The notes beneath the pieces are model-generated. The model was not told the DNA's origin. It did no database searches and worked only from the letters and a program-made list of their open reading frames with translations. From positions 1-35,950 of IMG/VR virus record IMGVR_UViG_3300042564_002294: a stretch of DNA of 35,950 nt; one strand, given 5' to 3'. Of the stretch, positions 1 through 7,444 are shown one piece after another; position 1 is the first letter of the stretch; each line of letters begins with the position of its first letter. Source of the DNA: a virus. A program made the position numbers and the translations under genes.

Positions 1-951
1 CAAATTAAAGAAATCCATAGGTCTGTTAGCAACTGGTGTACCAGTTAATAACCAAACTTTTTCTATATTATGTTTAGTTGATAGTTCGACCATAATTTTA
101 CCTCTAATACTATCATTATTTTTAAGATAGTGAGCTTCATCTATTATACATAAATCATAACCAGCTTCAGCTAATTGTCTATGTATTGTAGGGTGTTCGT
201 TTTCTTTACCTTTTTTTACTAGTGTGTGAAAATTTTTAAGGATATCAAAATTTATTATCGTGAATTTAGAATCTGAAAATTTCTTTCCATCAATAATTGT
301 TGTTTCATTAGAAAAAACGTTTATTTCTCGTTCCCAGTTAATCTTTGTTGATGATGGGCATACGATAAGTATTTTTTTTGCACCACTTTCTATTGCAGCG
401 ATAATTGATTGGATAGATTTACCTAGACCCATATCATCAGCAAGTATACACCCGTTTCTAGATAATAAAAATTTTATACCTTCTTCTTGGTGTTGATATA
501 ATTTTTTACCTAATTTACTTAACACATCATTGTATTTAGTAAAATCAACATTGACATTTATGGATTCAAAATATGGGTCATCTGTTACTTGTGTTTTTGG
601 TAACCAAAGCAATTTAGATTCACTTTTTTTAGTTAGTTTCCCATAAACGTGGTAAGCTTTTTCTGTTTCAGCTAACATAAATTCGATAAGAATTCTTTTG
701 GGTGTAAAATCTAATTCCATTTTTGTTTTTAATTCTTCACCTAAATATTCGGTAATATTAACTACACGATTCATAAATTGTGGGTCTCTATCTACATTAT
801 CTATAATATATCTTGATTGCGTGTCAGTTAACAGCAATTTTTTTGTCTTTAAATATTCAGCCTTAAGTGTTAGTATGTATGGATTATACCCATCATATGT
901 TTCTAACATATCTAATGCTGAACGACCTTTTATATCGTCTAATTTAATCAA
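1..951 (-). CDS. SNF2-family DNA helicase/ATPase (5' part, runs off the window)
   Basis: The minus strand reads open for about 317 codons and leaves the window at base 1. In order it shows a Q-like segment (LYQHQEEGIKFL), a Walker A motif (ADDMGLGKS, near 405-440), motif Ia (ILIVCPSS), a DEAH box (CIIDEAH, near 130-150) and motif III (LLTGTPVANRP, near 20-50). This is the first RecA lobe of an SNF2/superfamily-2 helicase; the second lobe lies beyond the window. Such phage enzymes are thought to remodel DNA-protein complexes or forks during replication and repair, as T4 UvsW does; that role is inferred. The Walker A ends in GKS rather than the usual GKT, which is tolerated. The start is uncertain: no ATG is in frame near the 5' end, so I chose TTG at 951; the first in-frame ATG is at 909, but residues between them look coding. 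It is transcribed away from the structural genes. Confidence 0.88.
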   Translation of the reverse strand, partial: MIKLDDIKGRSALDMLETYDGYNPYILTLKAEYLKTKKLLLTDTQSRYIIDNVDRDPQFMNRVVNITEYLGEELKTKMELDFTPKRILIEFMLAETEKAYHVYGKLTKKSESKLLWLPKTQVTDDPYFESINVNVDFTKYNDVLSKLGKKLYQHQEEGIKFLLSRNGCILADDMGLGKSIQSIIAAIESGAKKILIVCPSSTKINWEREINVFSNETTIIDGKKFSDSKFTIINFDILKNFHTLVKKGKENEHPTIHRQLAEAGYDLCIIDEAHYLKNNDSIRGKIMVELSTKHNIEKVWLLTGTPVANRPMDFFNL

Positions 952-984
952 TCTACATATTCTTTTTTTTTACGTTATAACATT

Positions 985-1015
985 TAAATATAATAAAAAA
1001 ATAAATAAAAATCAA
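985..1015 (-). promoter_or_regulatory. Candidate host-type promoter for the helicase gene
   Basis: On the minus strand a TTG (1015-1013) lies 20 bases upstream of TATATTTA (992-985). This is close to the Bacteroidetes housekeeping promoter TTG-N17-23-TAnnTTTG, differing at the last base. Transcription would begin near 978, leaving a leader of about 27 bases before the TTG start at 951. This is weak evidence because the region is very AT-rich. Confidence 0.3.
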
Positions 1016-1042
1016 GGGTTTTAAGTTATTATTTAAAATATA

Positions 1043-1059
1043 AATATTTATAATAAAAA
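1043..1059 (+). promoter_or_regulatory. Putative phage late promoter (ATATTTAT core)
   Basis: AATATTTATAATAAAA, one of ten copies of the motif gATATTTATnnnTAAAa in the window. It begins 24 bases before the ATG at 1067. It overlaps a perfect 14-base palindrome (1039-1052) that contains TATAAATA, the T4 late promoter sequence, so it may also fire toward the helicase. Confidence 0.5.
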
Positions 1060-1066
1060 TACATAT

Positions 1067-1594
1067 ATGAACAATCAAAATAACAATATCACACCCATAA
1101 CTAGAATCAATAAATTTTTCTCTGAAGAAGATTTTAATTTAGAGATTTCAATGGGTCGCGAGGCAATTGAAGGTGATGGAAATTTTACAGTTATCCTTTA
1201 TAGAGTTGACCGCGATATGACAGAATTCGATAATGTTTATGGTGAAGCATCGGCTGATGGTATAAGATATTTCCCACCAGTTGAGTTAAAGGTAATTCCT
1301 ATAATGGCTGAAGCTGAAAATAAAGCGTATAATGGAAACGGTAGCCTTAGATACTTACAAGATGGGCAATTGACTTTTGGAATTTATGATGCTCAACTAA
1401 CTGATTTAAAAACACAGATAAGTTATGGTGATTATATTGGATACCCAGTTACTGAAACTGAAATAAGATATTTTAGTGTTGTTAATGATGGTGTGAAAAA
1501 CTATGACAATAAACATACAATTATGGGTTATAAGGGTGCCTTTAGAACTATATTGTGTGCAAGTGTTGAATATAACGAATTTAAAGGAGTTTAA
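1067..1594 (+). CDS. Putative virion protein, possible neck/connector component
   Basis: 175 aa, first gene of the 1067-7399 unit. I do not recognise a named family with certainty. The sequence is soluble and mixed alpha/beta, with no signal peptide or membrane segment. Its middle and end (GQLTFGIYDAQL, then DYIGYPVTETEIRYF, then NKHTIMGYKGAFRTILC) look like a compact beta-rich domain of a small structural protein. It lies directly upstream of another unrecognised virion-like gene and the fibre genes, in a region where T4-like phages may encode neck (gp13/gp14) or tail-completion proteins. The neck assignment is inference from position only. The start is the ATG 24 bases after a late promoter motif. 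Confidence 0.5.
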   Translation: MNNQNNNITPITRINKFFSEEDFNLEISMGREAIEGDGNFTVILYRVDRDMTEFDNVYGEASADGIRYFPPVELKVIPIMAEAENKAYNGNGSLRYLQDGQLTFGIYDAQLTDLKTQISYGDYIGYPVTETEIRYFSVVNDGVKNYDNKHTIMGYKGAFRTILCASVEYNEFKGV

Positions 1595-1599
1595 TAATT

Positions 1600-2661
1600 A
1601 TGATGCCAAAAGGATACATAACAAATATAGATATTACCAATGGTAAGATTGGTCCAGAGAGACGTCAAGAAATTCTTGATGGTATTGCTGACCAAGGTAC
1701 TTTTTTACCTAGAGGTGTAAACGCTGAAGATATGGATTCTTCAGTTGTTGATTTTTTTAATTCTGAAGATGGTTTATCTATCAGTATTGATGGAGAGAAG
1801 GTACCTGTTATATTTTTAACGATACAAAGATGGAATGAATTTACTAAAACATGGAGCTTCACCGATAAGTATAAAAATATAAGTATGCCATTTATAACAA
1901 TACTTAGAAAACCAGATATACAACAAGGTCAAAATCAAGCTGGTTTATGGAACATCCCAGGTCGTCGTACTTACACTTATATGAAAGTACCAACATGGGA
2001 TGGTGCTAGAAGTGGTGTTGATTTATACAAAGTACCACAACCAGTCTCAGTTGATTTAACTTATGAGATTAGAATCTTTACAACTAAAATGAAAGACTTA
2101 AATTTATTTAATACAGCTATTCAATTAGCCTTTCAATCTAGACAATGTTATATAAACGTAAAAGGACATCCGATGCCATTGCATTTAGAGTCTATAGGTG
2201 ATGAGAGTAATATTGATGACTTTGAAAATAAAAGATTTTATGTTCAAACTTTTGAAGTGACTTTATTGGGTTATTTGTTAGATGAATCTCAATATGAGGT
2301 AATTCCAACTATAAATAGAACTGTAATGGCTTTAGAAATTGATGAGAGAAAAATATTTAACGATGTTTTATTTGATGCGTCTAGGAAAGATAATATAGCT
2401 AATTTTGCTTTTATTTTTAAACCTAGGTCTAATAATCAATTTAGTTTTACTTTACAATATGATGTAAACTTTACTCAATTAATAGATGTTAAGAATATAT
2501 CTAGAATAACAATTATATCTAATGGTTCAACGATATTTGATGGTACAATAATGAACACACCTTTAATATTAAGTGCAAATGATATTATAACAATAAAAGT
2601 CACTAAAAACTATTTAGCTGTAAGTGAATTTAAATTAGTAGGAACAACAATTACATCATAA
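1600..2661 (+). CDS. Putative virion structural protein, head-tail/tail-end region
   Basis: 353 aa, starting five bases after the previous stop; its stop codon shares one base with the next ATG (TAATG), indicating translational coupling. I do not recognise the family with certainty. Residues about 95-245 form a well-ordered core (for example IPGRRTYTYMKVPTWDG, QCYINVKGHPMPLHLESIG, FENKRFYVQTFEVTLLGYL) that looks like a conserved phage structural domain. Residues about 255-353 form a separate Ser/Thr/Asn-rich beta domain ending NYLAVSEFKLVG. A neck, tail-terminator or fibre-attachment role fits the position before three host-recognition genes, but is not shown by any motif. Two adjacent methionines occur at the start (ATGATG); either could be used. 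Confidence 0.55.
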   Translation: MMPKGYITNIDITNGKIGPERRQEILDGIADQGTFLPRGVNAEDMDSSVVDFFNSEDGLSISIDGEKVPVIFLTIQRWNEFTKTWSFTDKYKNISMPFITILRKPDIQQGQNQAGLWNIPGRRTYTYMKVPTWDGARSGVDLYKVPQPVSVDLTYEIRIFTTKMKDLNLFNTAIQLAFQSRQCYINVKGHPMPLHLESIGDESNIDDFENKRFYVQTFEVTLLGYLLDESQYEVIPTINRTVMALEIDERKIFNDVLFDASRKDNIANFAFIFKPRSNNQFSFTLQYDVNFTQLIDVKNISRITIISNGSTIFDGTIMNTPLILSANDIITIKVTKNYLAVSEFKLVGTTITS

Positions 2662-5135
2662 TGAATAATGGAACAAAATCTTTAAGTATAAACGAAACGT
2701 TTATTATAGAACCTGTAGATGGTGTTGAAGTGTATAGTGCATGTACAGCATTTTATACTAATAATATACTTTCATGTACTGGAAATACTGAAATAATTAT
2801 GGGTATTGGTGGAGTAAGCACTAATTTATCTTTTAGCGCTAACACTTTTTATGGTGATGGTTCTAATCTTACTGGTATATCAACACAAGATACATTTGTT
2901 ACTGGTGGTACATATTCTGCTGGTACCGCTATTTTTAGAAACAACACAGGTGGTACTTTTAGTGTGTCTGGGTTTAGCACTGGTGCTAACTTTACTGGTG
3001 GTACAGTATCTGGTGCAACTAGATTTACCAACGGATTAACCGCTAACACAATATCGGCAACAACATATTATAATGTATCGACAAATTTTCAATACGAGAT
3101 ACACGTTAGTACAGCAGACGGAAACGACACTACAGGCAATGGTGACTTACTAAACCCTGTTGCAACTATTACCAAAGCATTAACTTTATTGACTGGGTCT
3201 CGTAAAACAATTATTGTTCATCCAGGTGGATATAATGAAAATGTTACTGTAGCAAATGGTAATACTACAATTGCAACATCTGAACTAACAGGTGCTAATA
3301 CTTTATTATATGGAACTTTAACTATCGGCACATTAGGTTCTGGCTCCCGTATTTCGGGTTTGAAGATGACTAACCTTGTTATTAGTGAAACGGCTCAAGC
3401 TTATATAAGCAACTGTACCGTTGATACTCAAGTAACTAAATCATCTAGTGGTTATGTTGAAATTCTTGACTCAGAACTGCAATGTATTTCAGGTGTTCAA
3501 ATTTCGGGTGCAGGCATTACTATTATTAATGGTAATAAAAATGTTGCGGTATCAGTAAGTAATGCATCAGCACAGGTTATAATAAAAGGATGTAATAGTG
3601 TTGTCACACCTTCAGCTAGTGCAGGTAATTTAGCAATAGTTGATTGTATTGTAACAGCTTTAGGTGGAAATGCTATAACTATTACTAATTCCGCAACAAC
3701 GTTAACTTTAGTCAATAGTCAAGTTCTTGTCCAAGCAGGTAATAACGTAGCACCAATTAGTGTAGCAGGTATTTATTCAATATTTAATACTATTTACGAT
3801 AAACCAAATTCTACCCTTAACGGAACAAGTACTAACTCCATTGATTATTTCCAATATATAAATGCAGATAAATTCATAACACAAGGTGGAACATCGTTAC
3901 AATATGTTATGGGTGATGGTTCATTAAGTAGTGGGTTTACTGGTGGTACAGTATCTGGTGCAACAAGATTTACAAACGGATTAACTGCTAACACAATATC
4001 AGCTACAACATATGAAAATTTACCAATAAAATACTATGCTGAATTTTCTGGTTCACCAAGCATTAGACCTATAGTGTATTCGGCTAATAGTATTGCAATA
4101 GGTGATGGCGCTGAAGCCTTAAATGAAAATATGTTTGTTGTTGGACAATATGCTGGTCGTGAAGCAACCGATGCAAGTAATTCTAACTTTATAGGTTATG
4201 AAGCTGGTTTTGATTCAACCGAAGCGGAAAGTTCTAACTTTTTTGGTAATAGTGCTGGTCGTGAAGCAACCGATGCAAGTAATTCTAACTTTTTTGGTTA
4301 TCAAGCTGGATATAATGCAACTACTGTAAGTGATTCTAACTTTTTTGGTTATGTTGCTGGTAATGGTGCAACCGATGCAAGTAATTCTAACTTTTTTGGT
4401 GAAAATGCTGGTTTTTATGCAACCAATGCTAATGATTCAAACTTTTTAGGTCGAGAAACTGGTTCAGGTGCAACTAATGCTAATTTTTCTAACTTTTTTG
4501 GGTATAGAGCTGGTTCTCAAGTAACAGGTGCCAGTTATTCAACACTTATTGGTTTTAATGTTGGGAGTGCTACTGGTGCTAATTTATCAATAGGTTTAAA
4601 TAATATAATTATAGGGACTAATATTAGTTTACCAACTGGTACACAAGATAGTATCAATATAGGTGGTGTGTTGTTTGGTTCTAACACATATTTTAACAGT
4701 AATAGTACCAATCCATTTACTGGTGCTTTATCCACTGGTAGAATTGGTATTAATGTGGTGCAACCAACACATTCATTACATGTATCTGGTGATACAAGGA
4801 TACAAGGTGGTCTTACTGCGACAACATATAACGGATATAACCCTTTACCGACACAAGCGGCAATTAGTAGTGGTGTTACATTATCTTTTATTACAGATAC
4901 TGTATATGGAACACTTTTAACACCAGAAACTAGCAGCGCTATTACAGCAAATGTCACTGGTGCTCTTTTGGGTGTTACAAACATTTTAATACATAGTGGT
5001 AGTACAACACCTACATTTGAGAGTCAATATAAAAAATTAAGTGGTAGTGGTAATTATTCTGCTGGTACGATAAATTATATTTTTTGTACATATATAGCAT
5101 CGACAGAAATTATTTATTCTATAAATCAAAGATAA
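2661..5135 (+). CDS. Tail fibre/adhesin with beta-helix and YadA-like head repeats
   Basis: 824 aa. An N-terminal attachment part is followed by two copies of a GGTVSGATRFTNGLTANT linker (residues about 112-136 and 427-451). Between them lies a beta-helix-like stretch (about 160-400) rich in Ser/Thr/Val/Ile with short periodic strands. Residues 492-627 contain eight 17-residue units of form NFFGxxAGxxATxAxxS plus a degenerate ninth, like the left-handed beta-roll heads of YadA-type trimeric adhesins. The segment GRIGINVVQPTHSLHV near 694-709 is shared almost exactly with the fibre at 7445. Unlike that fibre it ends without an S74 chaperone domain; the last 60-70 residues are a small beta domain. 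Likely a trimeric side fibre binding the host surface. The ATG overlaps the previous stop by one base. Confidence 0.8.
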   Translation: MNNGTKSLSINETFIIEPVDGVEVYSACTAFYTNNILSCTGNTEIIMGIGGVSTNLSFSANTFYGDGSNLTGISTQDTFVTGGTYSAGTAIFRNNTGGTFSVSGFSTGANFTGGTVSGATRFTNGLTANTISATTYYNVSTNFQYEIHVSTADGNDTTGNGDLLNPVATITKALTLLTGSRKTIIVHPGGYNENVTVANGNTTIATSELTGANTLLYGTLTIGTLGSGSRISGLKMTNLVISETAQAYISNCTVDTQVTKSSSGYVEILDSELQCISGVQISGAGITIINGNKNVAVSVSNASAQVIIKGCNSVVTPSASAGNLAIVDCIVTALGGNAITITNSATTLTLVNSQVLVQAGNNVAPISVAGIYSIFNTIYDKPNSTLNGTSTNSIDYFQYINADKFITQGGTSLQYVMGDGSLSSGFTGGTVSGATRFTNGLTANTISATTYENLPIKYYAEFSGSPSIRPIVYSANSIAIGDGAEALNENMFVVGQYAGREATDASNSNFIGYEAGFDSTEAESSNFFGNSAGREATDASNSNFFGYQAGYNATTVSDSNFFGYVAGNGATDASNSNFFGENAGFYATNANDSNFLGRETGSGATNANFSNFFGYRAGSQVTGASYSTLIGFNVGSATGANLSIGLNNIIIGTNISLPTGTQDSINIGGVLFGSNTYFNSNSTNPFTGALSTGRIGINVVQPTHSLHVSGDTRIQGGLTATTYNGYNPLPTQAAISSGVTLSFITDTVYGTLLTPETSSAITANVTGALLGVTNILIHSGSTTPTFESQYKKLSGSGNYSAGTINYIFCTYIASTEIIYSINQR
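2991..3068 (+). repeat. 78-base linker repeat, copy 1 (within fibre gene)
   Basis: Encodes FTGGTVSGATRFTNGLTANT and a few more residues. It is nearly identical to 3936-4013 in the same gene and related to the LPLSGGTV...GLTANT segment of the fibre at 7445. It marks a domain boundary on each side of the beta-helix section. Confidence 0.85.
3936..4013 (+). repeat. 78-base linker repeat, copy 2 (within fibre gene)
   Basis: Second copy of the 2991-3068 repeat. It differs at a handful of mostly synonymous positions, consistent with duplication followed by selection on the protein. Confidence 0.85.
4134..4541 (+). repeat. Eight 51-base units encoding 17-residue YadA-like repeats
   Basis: Each unit encodes [NF]F[FLI]GxxAGxxATxAxxS. 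Units 1 and 3 share an exact 40-base stretch (4151-4190 and 4253-4292), which points to recent unit shuffling. A shorter degenerate unit follows. Confidence 0.9.
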
Positions 5136-5141
5136 TAAGTT

Positions 5142-7112
5142 ATGAGTTTAAGAAGACTGATGTTATTTACGCTAACATCAAAAATAAGAAATATTATTCT
5201 ATTGTTTAAAAATAGAATCTTTTCAGATTTAGGTAGATTTGAAGCTGAGGATTGTTTGTACACACAACTTAATGATTTAGAATATAAGGGGTTACTAGAT
5301 TCGGCAAGTTTAGTTATAACACCAAACGGTTATGAAGAGACTAAATTATTTAGTGTTGTTCCAAATGATGGAACAACAGATTTTGCAGTTACAAGAGCTA
5401 CAGTAGCAACAAGGGTTAATTCACAGGGTCTTCTAGAAACCGTTCCGTATAACCAACTTCAATATACATCTCAATTAGAAAACTCAACATTTACAAAAAG
5501 AAATGTAACAATAACTAATAATACACTAACCGACCCTAACAACAGTAACACAGCTTATAATATAGTAGGTAACTCAGGTGTTACTTATAGTTACGCTGGA
5601 AGTACTTCAATAACATCAATAATTTCAGAAGGGTTTGCAAATACATTAATCACTCCATTCACAGGTAACGCATCAGTTTACTTAAAATATAATGGTTTAA
5701 ATAGTGTCAGATTTATTTTATCGGTTTCAACTTCTATAAACCTTACTACATTAGTTTTTGTTCAAGTAAATTTACAATCAGGTGAAATCACAAATTCTCA
5801 ACTTACGTCATCTGATGGTTTAACAAATATTTCTAATAGTTTTATTGAAAATGTAGGTAATGGTTGGTTTAGAATAGGATTTAAGATACTCACAGCGTCA
5901 TCAGCTACAAACAATAGATTGGCAGTATCTCTAGGTGACACAATAAAAACAACAGGTAATGGTGTGGATGGTGTGTATATTTGGGGTTTGCAACTTACAG
6001 TTGGGGGTAATGTACAAGACTATTGGCCAACAAGTACAAGAATAAATATACCTAGATTGGATTATAGTGGTACCACATGTCCGACACTCCTTACTGAACC
6101 ACAACTTACAAATAGTTGGATAAATAACAATATTACATCTGGTTATACAAATAACACAAACGCTATTCTAGTGGCAACAATACCTAATGCATTTGGGGAA
6201 GGTTTTGATGGGTTTGATTATAATTTTACTGGGGGATTCGAATTTATACCATCATCTACTAACATCAGAGTATTTGACACAAGAACTTTTCCATATCAAA
6301 GATTAAGTCTATATATTAAAAACCCATCATCTGATTTCTTTGGTATTTATTTTACAAATGTTGCACAGGTTATATTTAAGTTTTCCACATTAGAAGTAAG
6401 TGATAGCACACTAGGTTCGATAAAAAAAATAAATGATGATACTTATGCTCTATACATACATAATGATAATGCTGTTATGGGACAATTTTCACAAGTTAGG
6501 GTTGCTTTTGTAACGTCTTTAACAAATGATAATACCTTGAATGGTAGTGCTATTTTAGGTTTGGGGTATCAACAAGGTGTGGTGTCAGGTTCTACATTAC
6601 CCCTAACCTATAACCCAATAACAACAGGTGCCTCATCAGTTACAAAAAACGCTGAAACACTTACTAAGGTAGGTATTGAAAATCTTATAGGTCAAACAGA
6701 AGGTACTTTGTTAGTTAAGGGGTACCAGTTTGATAGAGGGATTGTTTTAAGAATAAGAAACAGTGGAAGTACAACACTTAACAGAATCGCAATATTCTGT
6801 GCAAGTAATGATGGAAAAGTTGAATGCTCAATAACTAAAAATGGTACAGCTGTAAATTCAAGTGTTCTGGCGGCACCAAGTGTTTTTAAAAAAAACATTG
6901 CCTTTGTTTATTCAAATTTAGGGTTTAAAGTTTTTGTTAATGGTGCTATAATTTTTACACACACATACGCGACACAAACCGATTTTACCGCAGTACTAAA
7001 TGAACTAAACTTAGGTTCAGTAAGCGAAAGAGCTACAGCTAGATTTGAATTAGTAGCTTTATGGAAAACACAATTAACAGATGAAAAGGTAATAGAATTA
7101 ACCACATTATGA
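5142..7112 (+). CDS. Tail appendage protein with carbohydrate-binding-like and lectin-like domains
   Basis: 656 aa, starting six bases after the fibre gene. The N-terminus (residues 1-45) is basic and hydrophobic. Residues about 58-105 carry a segment typical of phage tail appendage proteins (SLVITPNGYEETKLFSVVP, then TRATVATRVNSQGLLETVPYN). Two beta-sandwich units resembling carbohydrate-binding modules follow at about 110-300, ending VYIWGLQLTVGG...DYWPT, and about 320-490. The C-terminal 150 residues look like a concanavalin-A/laminin-G-type jelly roll, ending in a characteristic ALWKTQLTDEKVIELTTL tail. I infer a receptor-binding role on host polysaccharide. Family recognition is from sequence style, so the fold assignments are moderately confident. 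No catalytic motif was found. Confidence 0.72.
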   Translation: MSLRRLMLFTLTSKIRNIILLFKNRIFSDLGRFEAEDCLYTQLNDLEYKGLLDSASLVITPNGYEETKLFSVVPNDGTTDFAVTRATVATRVNSQGLLETVPYNQLQYTSQLENSTFTKRNVTITNNTLTDPNNSNTAYNIVGNSGVTYSYAGSTSITSIISEGFANTLITPFTGNASVYLKYNGLNSVRFILSVSTSINLTTLVFVQVNLQSGEITNSQLTSSDGLTNISNSFIENVGNGWFRIGFKILTASSATNNRLAVSLGDTIKTTGNGVDGVYIWGLQLTVGGNVQDYWPTSTRINIPRLDYSGTTCPTLLTEPQLTNSWINNNITSGYTNNTNAILVATIPNAFGEGFDGFDYNFTGGFEFIPSSTNIRVFDTRTFPYQRLSLYIKNPSSDFFGIYFTNVAQVIFKFSTLEVSDSTLGSIKKINDDTYALYIHNDNAVMGQFSQVRVAFVTSLTNDNTLNGSAILGLGYQQGVVSGSTLPLTYNPITTGASSVTKNAETLTKVGIENLIGQTEGTLLVKGYQFDRGIVLRIRNSGSTTLNRIAIFCASNDGKVECSITKNGTAVNSSVLAAPSVFKKNIAFVYSNLGFKVFVNGAIIFTHTYATQTDFTAVLNELNLGSVSERATARFELVALWKTQLTDEKVIELTTL

Positions 7113-7399
7113 TAAAGATATATAAATTAAAATATGATGATAGAGAATCGGGTATAAACGATTTAATAAATAAGGAAGTTATAAATATTGATGGGGTGAT
7201 TGGTATGGGTGTACTTGCTGTAGTAGAAGTTGGTAGAATAATATTGTTAGACGGTGTTTGTGATGATGAAGGAAACGAACTTGAAGCGACACAATATTAC
7301 GATGGGTATCACTTTGACGTTATGAGTGAAAGAGAAATAGATTTTGGTTATAATGAAATAAATGTGAATAACCCAAAACACACTTTTTACGGTTTTTAA
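7109..7399 (+). CDS. Small virion-associated protein of unknown function
   Basis: 96 aa; its ATG overlaps the upstream stop as ATGA, so it is translationally coupled to the appendage protein. It is acidic, soluble and has no membrane segment or recognised motif. Hydrophobic beta segments alternate (GVIGMGVLAVVEV, RIILLDGV), and the C-terminal half is Tyr/Asp/Asn-rich. Position between two receptor-binding proteins suggests a fibre accessory, adaptor or assembly factor, but that is inference only. It is the last gene of its unit. Confidence 0.6.
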   Translation: MIKIYKLKYDDRESGINDLINKEVINIDGVIGMGVLAVVEVGRIILLDGVCDDEGNELEATQYYDGYHFDVMSEREIDFGYNEINVNNPKHTFYGF

Positions 7400-7418
7400 A
7401 TTAAATTAAAATAATCAT

Positions 7419-7435
7419 GATATTTATTTATAAAT
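7419..7435 (+). promoter_or_regulatory. Putative phage late promoter
   Basis: GATATTTATTTATAAAT, 26 bases before the ATG at 7445. It overlaps a perfect 20-base palindrome at 7421-7440 made of TTTA/TAAA units and includes TATAAATA at 7429-7436. Confidence 0.5.
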
Positions 7436-7444
7436 AAATAAAAT

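Noticed and set aside
260-1024. Plus-strand open frames at the left end
   Set aside because: The minus strand encodes contiguous SNF2 helicase motifs over the same bases.
4535-4984. 149-codon minus-strand open frame
   Set aside because: It lies wholly inside the fibre gene at 2661, whose repeats and shared segments prove the plus-strand frame; composition is typical of antisense shadow.
2661-5135. YadA-like repeats as evidence of a bacterial adhesin
   Set aside because: No signal peptide or YadA membrane anchor is present, and the neighbours are phage tail genes.
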